This document shows positions 55,480 through 64,000 of a DNA stretch of 64,000 nucleotides, one piece after another (position 1 is the first letter of the stretch; each line of letters opens with the position of its first letter). The DNA is from Pseudomonadota bacterium (GTDB lineage: Bacteria > Pseudomonadota > Alphaproteobacteria > Rhizobiales > Xanthobacteraceae): assembly GCA_003576765.1 (NCBI GenBank), contig QEVP01000009.1, positions 1 to 64,000 on the forward strand. The letters are read 5' to 3'. The notes under the pieces are model-generated. The model was not told where the DNA came from and did not search any database. It saw only the letters and a list, made by a program, of their open reading frames with translations. Both the position numbers and the translations under genes were made by a program.

Positions 55480-56196
55480 ATGAACGCGAAAAAATATGCT
55501 GCCGAAGCCATCGGTACGTTCTGGTTGACGTTCGGCGGCTGCGGCGCGGCGATCTTTGCCGCGGGTTTCCCACAACTCGGCATCGGCTTTGCCGGCGTTG
55601 CGCTGGCCTTCGGCCTGACGGTGCTGACCATGGCTTACGCCATCGGCCACATCTCCGGCTGCCACCTCAATCCGGCGGTCACGGTCGGGCTTGCCGCCGG
55701 CGGGCGCTTTCCCAATGCCCAGGTGATCCCCTATATCGTCGCCCAGGTGGTCGGTGCCATCGTCGCCGCCGCGGTGCTGTACTGGATCGCCAGCGGCGCC
55801 CCGGGCTTCGATGCGGCCAAGGGGTTTGCCGCCAACGGCTACGGCGAGCATTCGCCCGGCAAGTACGGGCTGGGTTCGGCGTTCGTGGCCGAGGTGGTGC
55901 TGACCGCGGCGTTCCTGTTCGTCATCATGGGCGCGACCCATGGGCGGGCGCCGGCCGGGTTCGCGCCGATCGCCATCGGGCTGGCTCTGACGCTGATCCA
56001 CCTGATCTGCATCCCGATCACCAACACCTCGGTCAACCCGGCGCGCAGCACCGGGCCGGCGCTGTTCGCAGGGACCTGGGCGCTGCAGCAGCTCTGGCTG
56101 TTCTGGCTGGCGCCGCTGATCGGCGGGGTGATCGGCGGCGTGGTCTATCGCTGGCTCAGCCCGGACGAGCCGGCCGGCACCGTCGAGGGGCGGTAG
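55480..56196 (+). CDS. aqpZ: Aquaporin Z
   Basis: Water channel of 238 residues with six membrane helices and two half-helices carrying the NPA motifs ([13 protein letters not shown] and [14 protein letters not shown]). The histidine of the selectivity filter ([12 protein letters not shown]) and the arginine after the second NPA fit a water-selective channel. The last base of its TAG stop is the first base of a palindromic repeat. Confidence 0.95.
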   Translation: MNAKKYAAEAIGTFWLTFGGCGAAIFAAGFPQLGIGFAGVALAFGLTVLTMAYAIGHISGCHLNPAVTVGLAAGGRFPNAQVIPYIVAQVVGAIVAAAVLYWIASGAPGFDAAKGFAANGYGEHSPGKYGLGSAFVAEVVLTAAFLFVIMGATHGRAPAGFAPIAIGLALTLIHLICIPITNTSVNPARSTGPALFAGTWALQQLWLFWLAPLIGGVIGGVVYRWLSPDEPAGTVEGR

Positions 56197-56244
56197 AGCA
56201 TGATCCCGAAAAGTGGGAACCGGTTTTCGGACAAGATCATGCTC
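56196..56244. repeat. 49-bp palindromic repeat, family C, copy 2
   Basis: Ends GAGCATGATC and GATCATGCTC with centre CCGAAAAGTGGGAACCGG, matching the copy at 30642-30690 on the opposite strand. Both copies directly follow TA of a TAG stop codon. Confidence 0.9.
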
Positions 56245-56309
56245 AAATAAAAGGATAACCGACGGGTTTGATTGAGCTAACGTCGGTAGGCCGCGTCACT
56301 CGGGCCGCG

Positions 56310-57407
56310 TCACCTGGGTTGCGAGACCTGGGTGACGTGGCCCATCTTGCGGCCGGGGCGCACCGCCGCCTTGCCGTAGAGGTGGACGGTCGCGCCGGGC
56401 ACCGTGAGCCAGCGCGCATAGTCCTCGACCTCGTCGCCGATCAGGTTGGTCATGGTGACCTCGCCGTGGCGCACCGGCTCCGCCAGCGGCCAGCCGGCGA
56501 TGGCGCGGATGTGCTGCTCGAACTGCGACACCGAGCAGCCGTCCAGCGTCCAGTGCCCTGAGTTGTGCACGCGCGGGGCGATTTCGTTGACCAGCAGCCG
56601 CCCCTTGCCGTTGTCGGCCACCACGAACATCTCGACGCCGAGCACGCCGATATAACCAAGCGCCTCCGCGATGGTGGCGGCGATCGTGCGCGCCTCGTCT
56701 GCAAGTGTTGGCGCGATGCGCGCCGGCGCGCGCGAGACCTTGAGGATGTGGTTGTGGTGCTCGTTCTCGGTGACGTCGAACGAGACGACGCGGCCGTCGG
56801 CGCCGCGCGCGGCAACCACCGAGATCTCGCGCTCGAACGGCACGAAGGCTTCGAGGATGGCGGCGCGGGTCGCCAGCCGCGCCCATGCGGCGTCGAGATC
56901 GTCGCCGGCGCGGATCGTAACCTGACCCTTGCCGTCGTAGCCGAAGCGGCGGGTCTTGAGCACCGCGGGCAGGCCGATCGCCGCCACGGCGGCGCGCAGG
57001 CCCGCGGCCGACGAGACCTCGGCATAGCGCGTGGTCGCAAGCCCCAGTCCGGTCACAAAGTCCTTCTCGGCCAGGCGGTCCTGCGTCGTTTCCAGCACGC
57101 GGGTATCGGGCAGCACAGGCCGCCGCGCCGCGAGCACCATGGCGGTGGCGGCCGGCACGTTCTCGAATTCGTAGGTGACGACGTTGACGTCGGCGGCGAA
57201 CAGTTCAAGCGCCTCGACGTCGGCATATTCGGCGCAGGTCGCGTTCTGCACCACGTCGAAGGCGGGCGAATCCGGGTCGGGAGAATACACCTGGCACTTG
57301 AGGCCGAGCCGCGCCGCCGCCAAGGCCAGCATGCGTCCGAGCTGACCGCCGCCGAGAATTCCGATGGTGTCGCCGGGCGCAAGCGTCACCTGCTTGACTG
57401 TATTCAC
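56310..57407 (-). CDS. purK: 5-(Carboxyamino)imidazole ribonucleotide synthase
   Basis: ATP-grasp enzyme of 365 residues that carboxylates AIR to N5-CAIR. It begins at GTG 57407 ([20 protein letters not shown]), overlapping the purE stop. Family signatures are [32 protein letters not shown] and [18 protein letters not shown]. It is fed by, and feeds, PurE in the same operon; the other pur genes of the window are 35 kb away. Confidence 0.96.
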   Translation of the reverse strand: MNTVKQVTLAPGDTIGILGGGQLGRMLALAAARLGLKCQVYSPDPDSPAFDVVQNATCAEYADVEALELFAADVNVVTYEFENVPAATAMVLAARRPVLPDTRVLETTQDRLAEKDFVTGLGLATTRYAEVSSAAGLRAAVAAIGLPAVLKTRRFGYDGKGQVTIRAGDDLDAAWARLATRAAILEAFVPFEREISVVAARGADGRVVSFDVTENEHHNHILKVSRAPARIAPTLADEARTIAATIAEALGYIGVLGVEMFVVADNGKGRLLVNEIAPRVHNSGHWTLDGCSVSQFEQHIRAIAGWPLAEPVRHGEVTMTNLIGDEVEDYARWLTVPGATVHLYGKAAVRPGRKMGHVTQVSQPR

Positions 57408-57895
57408 GATGCCGAATCCTCCGGGCGCTCGGCAACGTCTTCGCTTTGCCGGCGCCGCCACGCGGCGAGCCGTGCCGCAAGCGCCTCGTCGGACAGCGCC
57501 AGCACCGCAGCGGCCAGCAGCGCGGCATTGATCGCGCCCGCCTTGCCGATCGCCAGCGTTCCGACCGGAACGCCGGCCGGCATCTGCACGATAGAATAGA
57601 GCGAGTCCACGCCGGCGAGCGCCTTGCTTTCGACCGGCACACCGAACACCGGAAGGTCGGTGAGCGCCGCCGTCATGCCGGGCAGGTGGGCCGCCCCGCC
57701 GGCCCCGGCGATGATCACCTTGTGGCCGGCCGCCCTGGCCCCCTTGGCAAACGCGTAAAGCCGCTCCGGGGTGCGGTGCGCCGACACGATTTTGGCCTCG
57801 ACGGCGATGCCGAGCGCCGCCAGCGTCTCGGCGGCGTGGCGCATGGTGGTCCAGTCAGACTGGCTTCCCATGATGATGACGACGGGGGCGGTCAC
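57404..57895 (-). CDS. purE: N5-CAIR mutase
   Basis: A 163-residue class I PurE converting N5-CAIR to CAIR. It shows [20 protein letters not shown], the active-site [16 protein letters not shown] and [18 protein letters not shown]. The pair with purK confirms the two-step bacterial route. GTGA overlap (57404-57407) with purK indicates coupled translation. Confidence 0.97.
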   Translation of the reverse strand: MTAPVVIIMGSQSDWTTMRHAAETLAALGIAVEAKIVSAHRTPERLYAFAKGARAAGHKVIIAGAGGAAHLPGMTAALTDLPVFGVPVESKALAGVDSLYSIVQMPAGVPVGTLAIGKAGAINAALLAAAVLALSDEALAARLAAWRRRQSEDVAERPEDSAS

Positions 57896-58102
57896 GATGC
57901 TGAGACTGGCGAATTGACGCGGGGTGCGGATGGAACTCGCCGCGCGGCCTTCCGGGCCGGCGCGGAAAGCCCATGGACTAGCCTGTTCCGCTCCTTACCG
58001 GCAAGGGTAAAACACTCCCTGCCGGCCGCTTGCCCCGTTTGTGGTGACCAATGTGGCAATAAGGTCGCCTCCCAGCGGTTCGCCTGGCGGCCGGGCAGTC
58101 CA

Positions 58103-58312
58103 TCAGGCGATGATATCGGGGGTGATCTGGTCCTCGATGAAGGCGATGCGGTCGCGCAACTGCAACTTGCGTTTTTTTAGTCGCTGCAGGCGCAGGAGGT
58201 CCGGCGCCGGCGACTCATGCAGCGCGTCGATGGCGGCGTCGAGATCACGGTGCTCCTGCCGCAGCCGGGCAAGTTCAGCAGCTAGATCGGCCTGGGAATC
58301 GTCGCTGGTCAT
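58103..58312 (-). CDS. YdcH-family (DUF465) small helical protein
   Basis: A 69-residue protein of two charged helices: LARLRQEHRDLDAAIDALHE and LLRLQRLKKRKLQLRDRIAF, the DUF465 pattern. Function unknown. It is divergent from a second DUF465 gene at 58588, which suggests an old duplication, and lies 207 bp upstream of purE on the same strand. Confidence 0.85.
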   Translation of the reverse strand: MTSDDSQADLAAELARLRQEHRDLDAAIDALHESPAPDLLRLQRLKKRKLQLRDRIAFIEDQITPDIIA

Positions 58313-58529
58313 CGTCGGTCCGATTGCTGCCTCATGGTGTGGCGAACCTGTGTCGGGCGGTATCTAGGCACTTGAAATCCGACGTGGTCGCCACGCCGGA
58401 CGTTGCTGCCGGCAGCCGGACACCGTTGCCCCCACACATGACGCTTGCTGGTTCCATTTATCAGCGTGTTTACGCTGCGCGAAAGTATAGCGCATTTGTC
58501 CTTCGGCTTATCGACAGAAGCCATGGCTT

Positions 58530-58551
58530 GTGTACAATTCCGTTCGTACAC
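58530..58551. promoter_or_regulatory. Perfect inverted repeat in the divergent YdcH promoter region
   Basis: GTGTAC (58530-58535) and GTACAC (58546-58551) are separated by 10 bases, 36 bp before the second YdcH-family gene. The size suits a dimeric repressor or activator site. No known regulator can be named. Confidence 0.4.
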
Positions 58552-58587
58552 CGAGTTGAGGTCCAATCTTCACCGAGGAGACTTCGA

Positions 58588-58773
58588 ATGGCGATACAGG
58601 CGCATCTCGTCGAACTGGAACGGAAGCACCGCATCCTTGAAAGCGAGTTGCATGATGCTCTGCAACATCTTTCGACCGATGATCTGAAAATCATCGAGTT
58701 GAAGCGGCGCAAACTGATGGTCAAGGACGAGATCGAACGCCTGAGACTTGCTGCGGCGGACACGCTGCACTAG
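58588..58773 (+). CDS. YdcH-family (DUF465) small helical protein
   Basis: A 61-residue protein, MAIQAHLVELERKHRILESE then LKIIELKRRKLMVKDEIERL, with the DUF465 two-helix layout. GAGGAG lies 7 bases before the ATG. The longer frame from 58324 reads through the promoter region and is rejected. It is divergent from the related gene at 58103; the two proteins share the ...LKRRKL...KD.I core. Confidence 0.88.
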   Translation: MAIQAHLVELERKHRILESELHDALQHLSTDDLKIIELKRRKLMVKDEIERLRLAAADTLH

Positions 58774-58866
58774 GCGTCGTTATCCAGCCTCCCGCGCGCG
58801 GCCGCTCCCGGCGGATGTCGAGAGCGTCGTGCAGGAGCAGCGCAAAGCGAATGCGCGAGAGCTTTT

Positions 58867-58891
58867 CCGCTTCTGATGACATCAGAAGCGG
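58867..58891. terminator. Palindrome after the second YdcH-family gene
   Basis: CCGCTTCTGAT and ATCAGAAGCGG form a perfect 11-bp stem with a GAC loop, and GAGC/GCTC extend it with a bulge. TGGATTATTATTATTTG follows, so it may end transcription on the plus strand. Its sequence also resembles widespread intergenic palindromes of rhizobia. Confidence 0.6.
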
Positions 58892-59002
58892 CGCTCTGGA
58901 TTATTATTATTTGACGCGTTTTCTTGACGCGAACCGGCCGTCGCCGGGCCGGAGCCGGCTATGGCCCGGCGAAGGCTGCTTTCCACTTCGCTCGAAAACG
59001 CT

Positions 59003-60097
59003 TCAAAGCGCCTCGGCGACATGATCGGCGAGGGCAAGTGAGGCTGTGAGCCCTGGCGACTCGATGCCGAACAGGTTGACCAGCCCCGCAAGCCCGTGCG
59101 TGTGCGCCGTCTGGACGACGAAATCCTGCACTGCGATTGCGGGCGGAACGACCTTCGGCCGGATGCCGGCGTAGGCCGGCTCCAGCGCGCCGTCAGGCAG
59201 CTCCGGCCAGTAGCGCCGGATGGCCGGATAAAACTTTTCTGCCCGTGCCGGATCGACGTTGTAGTCGATCGCTTCGATCCACTCGACGTCGGGGCCGAAG
59301 CGCGCCTGACCTGCCATGTCGAGCGTGAGATGGACGCCGAGCCCGCCGGGCTCCGGTACCGGATAGATCAGCCGCGAGAACGGCGCGCGCATCGTGCAAC
59401 TGAAGTAATTGCCCTTGGCGAGATAAGCGGTCGGGATGCGGTCGCGCGGCATGGCGTCGATCGCCCGTGCCACCGCCGGTGCTGCAAGGCCGGCCGCGTT
59501 GATCAGAACGGCGCTTGCGAGCGTCGTCGGCTCCGCGCCGCCGACCTCGAGGATGAAGCCGTCCGCGGTCGCGCGAACGCGTTCGAGCGGCGCGCGGAAG
59601 GCGAAGACGGCGCCGGCGTTTTCGGCGTCGCCGCGCAGCGCCAGCATGTAGGCATGGCTGTCGATGATGCCGGTCGCCGGCGATAACAGCGCGCCCGTGC
59701 AGGCGAGCGCCGGCTCCAGCCGCGTTGCCTCTGCGGCGCTGAGCAGTTCAAGCGTCACGCCGTTGGCTGCGGCGCGGGCGCGAATTGCTGCAAGCCGTGC
59801 GCGATCCTCCGCGGTCGTGGCGACGATCAGCTTGCCGCAGTTGCGGTGAGCGATGCCGTGATCGCGGCAATATGCGTAGAGCGCCTCGCGACCTTCGACG
59901 CACAGTAGCGCCATCAGGCTTCCATGCGCATAGTAGATGCCGGCGTGGATGACTTCGCTGTTGCGCGAGGACGTGACGGTGCCGATGGTCTCCGCCGCCT
60001 CGAGCACCACGACCTCGCGGCCGGCTTGCGCCAGCCGCCGCGCCACCGCAAGGCCGACCACGCCGGCGCCGACGACGACGCATTCGACCTTATCCAT
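59003..60097 (-). CDS. FAD-dependent oxidoreductase, L-2-hydroxyglutarate oxidase-like
   Basis: A 364-residue flavoenzyme with [20 protein letters not shown] as FAD loop, then [19 protein letters not shown], which is typical of the LhgO/L2HGDH group, and a C-terminal [20 protein letters not shown]. The group oxidises L-2-hydroxyglutarate or other 2-hydroxy acids and passes electrons to quinones. The exact substrate is not proved. A TTG at 60130 could extend it by 11 residues; neither start has a clear ribosome site. Confidence 0.87.
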   Translation of the reverse strand: MDKVECVVVGAGVVGLAVARRLAQAGREVVVLEAAETIGTVTSSRNSEVIHAGIYYAHGSLMALLCVEGREALYAYCRDHGIAHRNCGKLIVATTAEDRARLAAIRARAAANGVTLELLSAAEATRLEPALACTGALLSPATGIIDSHAYMLALRGDAENAGAVFAFRAPLERVRATADGFILEVGGAEPTTLASAVLINAAGLAAPAVARAIDAMPRDRIPTAYLAKGNYFSCTMRAPFSRLIYPVPEPGGLGVHLTLDMAGQARFGPDVEWIEAIDYNVDPARAEKFYPAIRRYWPELPDGALEPAYAGIRPKVVPPAIAVQDFVVQTAHTHGLAGLVNLFGIESPGLTASLALADHVAEAL

Positions 60098-60275
60098 GGA
60101 AGGGGAGTCGGCGGATGCCACCGCCCGCAATGGCGAAGACGGCTCTTAGGGCGGCGTTAAGCATGTCGCACCAATTGTGCCTTGTTTGTGGCAATCCGGG
60201 GCTTGCGGCACCATGCCGTTTACCCGATTCAAACGTGTTGAGCCAGACAGTGCCGCGGTATCCCGCGGGTGAACC

Positions 60276-62981
60276 ATGGCTGGCAAGAAGTGGCAGATGG
60301 GCGCACGGGCGAACTGCGCCGTCGGAATCGTGGCGGCTTGCCTGGGCGTGTTTTTAGTGTCGGGAGGTTGGGCAGCGGCGTCGGCCGCCATCGCCGCGCT
60401 TCCGATGGAAAGTTGGGAAATCGTGGCCGGTATCGCCATCGTCGCGATGCTCGGCTTTGCGACGGTGGCATGGGCCACCCTGGCGATGCGCCGGGTGCGT
60501 AGCGCCCACTTGCGCTATCTGGCGCTCGGCTCCGCGGCGCTCAATAACATCAGCGACGGCATCGTCATGATCAACGCGCGCAAGCGCGTGGTGTTCTGCA
60601 ACGACCGCTTTCTCGAGATGTACGGCCTCAAGCGCGCCGACATCCGCAAAGGTTTGACGAGCCGCGAATTGGTGGAGATGCGGCGGCGCAACGGCACCTT
60701 TCCGATGGACGCCGACGAGTATCTGCGGCTGATCCGCTCCACCGACGCGCAGGACTTCGAACTGCCCGATGGCCGCCTGATCTCGGTTCGTGTGAGCCGC
60801 CTCGCAAGCGGCGGGGTGGTGCTGACGCATCAGGACTGCACCGCGCAGCGGCGCCTGGCGCAGCAGCTTGCCACCACCAAGCAGTTTCTTGAATCGGTGG
60901 TGGACAACATCCCGGTCTGCGTTGTCGTCAAGTCGATCGAAGACGGCCGCTATATCCTTGCCAACCGGGCGTTCGAGGAGTTTTCCCGCCTGTCGCGGGA
61001 CCGCATCATCGGTGCGGTTGATGCGGATGTGTTTTCGCCCGCCACCGCCGAGGCGATCGCCGAGGCCGACCGCGTGGCGCTGCGTATGCTCGATGAGCAC
61101 AAGCGCGTGCAGATGACGGTGGAGCGCGGCATGGAGCGGCGCGTGATCGAAAGCACCCGCGTCGTCGCCCGCGGCGCCGACGGGCGGGCGGAGTTCCTGG
61201 TCGTGCTGTTCAAGGACGTCACTGAGGACGACACGCTTGCGCGCGAACTGGAAGACACCAAGAAATTCCTCGAACTGGTCGTCGATCACATCCCGGTCGC
61301 GCTCGAAGTGCAGCGCGTCACCGACGGTGAGCCTTTGATCGTCAACCGCAAGGCGCGCCGTTTCACCGACGGCGGCGAGGGCGGCGCACTCGACCCCGAT
61401 GGCGATGGCCTCGCGCTGCGTATCCGTAACGACGTGATGGCCCGCGATATTGCGGCGATCCGTAAAGGCGGACTGCACATCGAGGAGCATCCGGTGCAGA
61501 CGCCCGAAGGCTTGCGCCTGTTCCTGACCCGCCGCGTCACCATCCCCGACGGCAACGGCCGGCCGCAGTACCTCGTCAAGACCAACGAGGACGTCACCGA
61601 GCGCCGCGAGGCGGAGTCGCGGATGGCGCACATGGCCTATCACGACAGCCTCACCGATCTGCCGAACCGCGCCGCGTTCGTGCAGGCGCTGACGCAGATG
61701 ATCGAAGCATGCGCGGCCGGTCCCGACGAGTTCGCGGTGCTGTCGATCGACATCGACCGTCTCAAGGAAATCAACGACGTGTTCGGCCACGCCTTCGGCG
61801 ACAAGCTGATCGTCGAGGCGGCGCGGCGGATGCAGGCGGTCGCCTGCGGCGGCGTACTGGCGCGGCTCAGCGGCGACGAGTTCAGCCTGATCATCGACGG
61901 CCCGCAGCCCGACGCCGGCCGCGCCGTCGCCGAGCGCCTGCACGAGACGATGCGGGCGGAGTTCACCATCGACGGCAAGACGGCGCGGATCGGCCTGTCG
62001 ATCGGCATCGCGGTATTTCCGCGCAACGGCAACGACGCCGCGACATTGCTCGCCAATGCCGAGGTCGCGCTGTTCCGCGCCAAGGCGGTGGCGCGCGGCT
62101 CGGTGTGCCTGTACGAGGCCGAGATGGACCAGCAGATCCGCGATCGCCGCGCTCTGCACCAGGATCTCGCGGGCGCCATCCGCAACGGCGAACTGCGGCT
62201 GCACTTTCAGCCGCTGGTCAATGTCGGCCGCGACGGGACCCGGACCGTGGCCGGCTTCGAGGCGCTAACGCGCTGGTTTCACCCGACCCGCGGGCTGGTG
62301 TCGCCGGGCGTGTTCATTCCGCTGGCCGAGGAAAGCAGCCTGATCGTCGAGATGGGTGAATGGATTTTGCGCGAGGCGTGCCGCGAGGCGGCGTCGTGGC
62401 CGCAACCGTTGCAGGTTTCCGTCAACCTGTCGCCGGCGCAGTTCAAGCACGGCGACGTGGTGCGGATGGTGCATGCCATTCTTTTGGAAACCGGGCTGTC
62501 GCCGGTCCGCCTCATTCTCGAGATCACCGAAGGCGTGCTGATTTCCGATACCGAACGCGGTCTGTCGCTGTTGCGGCGGTTGAAGGCGCTTGGCGTCGGC
62601 ATTGCCATGGACGATTTCGGCAGCGGCTATTCCTCGCTGACCTATCTGCAGGCGTTCCCGTTCGACAAGATCAAGATCGACCAGGCGTTCGTCATGAATC
62701 TCGGGCGCAACCCTCAATCGGCGGCGATCGTCCGCGCGGTCATCGGGCTTGGCCACGGGCTTGGCATCACGCTCGTCGCCGAGGGCGTGGAGACCCAGGA
62801 GCAACTGGCTTTCCTCGCCGGGGAGGGCTGCGACCAGATGCAGGGCTACTATCTCGGCAAGCCGGCTCCGATCGCGCAGTTCGCCGCCTTGCTGAGCGGT
62901 GAGCCGCTGGCCGCCGCGCCGGCCGAGGCCGAAACGGTGGATTTTGCGCCGCGACAACAAGCCTCGCGAGGGTTCCGCTAA
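60276..62981 (+). CDS. Membrane PAS-GGDEF-EAL cyclic-di-GMP protein
   Basis: A 901-residue signalling protein. Two membrane helices (about 12-36 and 47-68) enclose only a short external loop, so sensing is probably cytoplasmic or in the membrane. Three PAS-like segments follow (about 80-190, 200-325, 335-445), then a GGDEF domain (about 450-620) whose motif is SGDEF (532-536), and an EAL domain (about 630-880) with EALTRW (E662) and later EITEGVLI, MDDFGSGYSSLTYLQ and AEGVETQEQ intact. It should make and/or break cyclic-di-GMP; an intact EAL favours phosphodiesterase, while SGDEF is still compatible with cyclase activity. Confidence 0.93.
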   Translation: MAGKKWQMGARANCAVGIVAACLGVFLVSGGWAAASAAIAALPMESWEIVAGIAIVAMLGFATVAWATLAMRRVRSAHLRYLALGSAALNNISDGIVMINARKRVVFCNDRFLEMYGLKRADIRKGLTSRELVEMRRRNGTFPMDADEYLRLIRSTDAQDFELPDGRLISVRVSRLASGGVVLTHQDCTAQRRLAQQLATTKQFLESVVDNIPVCVVVKSIEDGRYILANRAFEEFSRLSRDRIIGAVDADVFSPATAEAIAEADRVALRMLDEHKRVQMTVERGMERRVIESTRVVARGADGRAEFLVVLFKDVTEDDTLARELEDTKKFLELVVDHIPVALEVQRVTDGEPLIVNRKARRFTDGGEGGALDPDGDGLALRIRNDVMARDIAAIRKGGLHIEEHPVQTPEGLRLFLTRRVTIPDGNGRPQYLVKTNEDVTERREAESRMAHMAYHDSLTDLPNRAAFVQALTQMIEACAAGPDEFAVLSIDIDRLKEINDVFGHAFGDKLIVEAARRMQAVACGGVLARLSGDEFSLIIDGPQPDAGRAVAERLHETMRAEFTIDGKTARIGLSIGIAVFPRNGNDAATLLANAEVALFRAKAVARGSVCLYEAEMDQQIRDRRALHQDLAGAIRNGELRLHFQPLVNVGRDGTRTVAGFEALTRWFHPTRGLVSPGVFIPLAEESSLIVEMGEWILREACREAASWPQPLQVSVNLSPAQFKHGDVVRMVHAILLETGLSPVRLILEITEGVLISDTERGLSLLRRLKALGVGIAMDDFGSGYSSLTYLQAFPFDKIKIDQAFVMNLGRNPQSAAIVRAVIGLGHGLGITLVAEGVETQEQLAFLAGEGCDQMQGYYLGKPAPIAQFAALLSGEPLAAAPAEAETVDFAPRQQASRGFR

Positions 62982-63063
62982 CGCCATCTTGCCGCGGCCC
63001 GCAGCGCGGGCTAGAGCAACGCCCCGACTGCAGGTGATGGTTTCCCGTCGCGGGCGGAGGATC

Positions 63064-64000
63064 ATGGCGGACGACGAGTTGAAGGCCCAAGTCGCGGCCC
63101 CCACGGCGGCGGCTCCGGGCGCACCGCTGTTGCGCATGGCCGGCGTCGTCAAGCGGTTCGGCACTGTGACCGCCGTGGACGGCGTGTCGCTCGACATCCG
63201 CGCCGGCGAGTTCTTTGCGCTGCTCGGCCCGAGCGGCTGCGGCAAGACCACGCTGCTGCGCATGCTGGCTGGCTTCGAGACGCCGGACGAGGGCGCGATT
63301 CTACTCGACGGCGTCGATATTGCCCACGCGCTGCCGCACGAGCGGCCGCTCAACATGATGTTCCAGTCCTACGCGCTGTTTCCCCACCTCACCGTGGCCG
63401 GCAACGTCGCCTTCGGACTGAAGCGGATGGGCCTCACCAGGGCCGAGACCGAGGCGCGGGTCGCTGAGCTTCTGGCGCTGGTGCAACTCGGCGGTTTCGA
63501 GGGGCGGCGACCCGATCAGCTCTCCGGCGGCCAGCGCCAGCGCGTGGCGCTGGCTCGTGCGCTGGCGCGGCGGCCGCGTGTCCTGTTACTGGACGAGCCG
63601 ATGGCGGCGCTCGACAAGAAGCTGCGCGAAGGCACGCAACGCGAGCTGGTCGCCTTGCAGCGCCGGCTCGGCATGACCTTCATCGTCGTCACCCACGATC
63701 AGCAGGAGGCGATGACGCTGGCCGACCGTATCGGCGTCATGAATGCCGGGCGGCTCGCCCAGGTGGCGCCGCCACGCGAATTGTACGAGACGCCGGCCTC
63801 GCGCTGGGTCGCCGAGTTCGTCGGCGACGTCAACGTCATCGAGGCCGAGGTGACGGCCCGCGACGGCGCGACGCTCACGCTATGGAGCGATGCCGCCTGC
63901 GCCATCTCGGCCGTTGCGCCGCGTGTTCCGGCCGCAGGCAAGGTGTGCGTGGCCGTGCGGCCGGAGAAGATCAGGCTCGCGCCGCGCGTTGCCGGCGAAC
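63064..64000 (+). CDS. PotA-type ABC transporter ATP-binding protein (3' end beyond window)
   Basis: At least 312 residues of an ATPase for an importer of the polyamine/putrescine class. Walker A LLGPSGCGKTTLLRML, Q-loop MMFQSYALFPHL, signature QLSGGQRQRVALARAL, Walker B LLLDEPMAALD and the switch histidine TFIVVTHDQQEAM are present, and the TOBE domain is entered near residue 270 before the window ends. GGAGG lies just before the ATG. Permease and binding-protein genes are expected beyond 64000. The substrate cannot be fixed from the ATPase alone; spermidine/putrescine is the most common. Confidence 0.9.
   Translation, partial: MADDELKAQVAAPTAAAPGAPLLRMAGVVKRFGTVTAVDGVSLDIRAGEFFALLGPSGCGKTTLLRMLAGFETPDEGAILLDGVDIAHALPHERPLNMMFQSYALFPHLTVAGNVAFGLKRMGLTRAETEARVAELLALVQLGGFEGRRPDQLSGGQRQRVALARALARRPRVLLLDEPMAALDKKLREGTQRELVALQRRLGMTFIVVTHDQQEAMTLADRIGVMNAGRLAQVAPPRELYETPASRWVAEFVGDVNVIEAEVTARDGATLTLWSDAACAISAVAPRVPAAGKVCVAVRPEKIRLAPRVAGE

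Noticed and set aside
55250..55483. 77-residue frame upstream of aqpZ
   Set aside because: No ribosome site or family match and it overlaps the aqpZ start; most likely chance.

Overview
The window is GC-rich bacterial chromosome. Gene content points to an alphaproteobacterium of the order Hyphomicrobiales, close to the Bradyrhizobium / Rhodopseudomonas / Xanthobacteraceae group. The reasons are a FixL oxygen sensor whose residue numbering matches Bradyrhizobium FixL, a DUF1476 (F1-ATPase zeta-type) protein, a Suv3-like helicase, and intergenic palindromes of kinds I recall from that group. Almost everything is core chromosome. I see no prophage, insertion sequence, CRISPR array, tRNA or rRNA gene.

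Layout. 1-5.6 kb: fixL (partial), then a MocR-type regulator divergent from a class II HMG-CoA reductase gene followed by a solitary periplasmic binding protein; this looks like a small mevalonate/HMG metabolism locus. 5.6-10.5 kb: a glycine cleavage operon gcvT-gcvH-gcvP (minus strand) behind a tandem glycine riboswitch. 10.7-19.6 kb: alaS, icd, a membrane-anchored alpha/beta hydrolase, a TrmJ-DUF559 fusion, a TauE/SafE transporter and the zeta-type ATPase inhibitor. 19.9-24.2 kb: purC-purS-purQ-purL. 24.4-29.6 kb: infC-rpmI-rplT-pheS-pheT on the minus strand, with infC apparently starting at AUU. 29.8-42.7 kb: a hydrolase, malonyl-CoA decarboxylase, polA (with a degenerate proofreading site), an acyltransferase, ugd-hrpB, an SDR protein, rpmB and a DUF3108 protein. 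43.2-49.6 kb: Suv3-like helicase, YbaK-type deacylase, SleB-type wall hydrolase, AcuI-like reductase. 49.7-58 kb: a small exported protein, an mlaE-mlaF-mlaD lipid transport operon in which MlaD carries a PqiC-like domain, dadA, rpsU, aqpZ and purE-purK. 58-64 kb: two divergent YdcH-family genes, an LhgO-like oxidase, a PAS-GGDEF-EAL protein and a PotA-type ATPase cut by the window end.

Several families of intergenic palindromes are scattered through the window: a cruciform family with GTCATGCCCGG / CCGGCCATGAC ends, a family with GTGTCCCGG ends, and a 49-bp palindrome that in both copies supplies the last base of the upstream gene's TAG stop codon. No clear new multi-gene system is present. 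The most interesting items are the domain fusions, the PolA exonuclease substitutions, the regulator/HMG-CoA reductase/binding-protein cluster and the repeat-gene junctions. All calls were made by reading the sequence; no database search was run.
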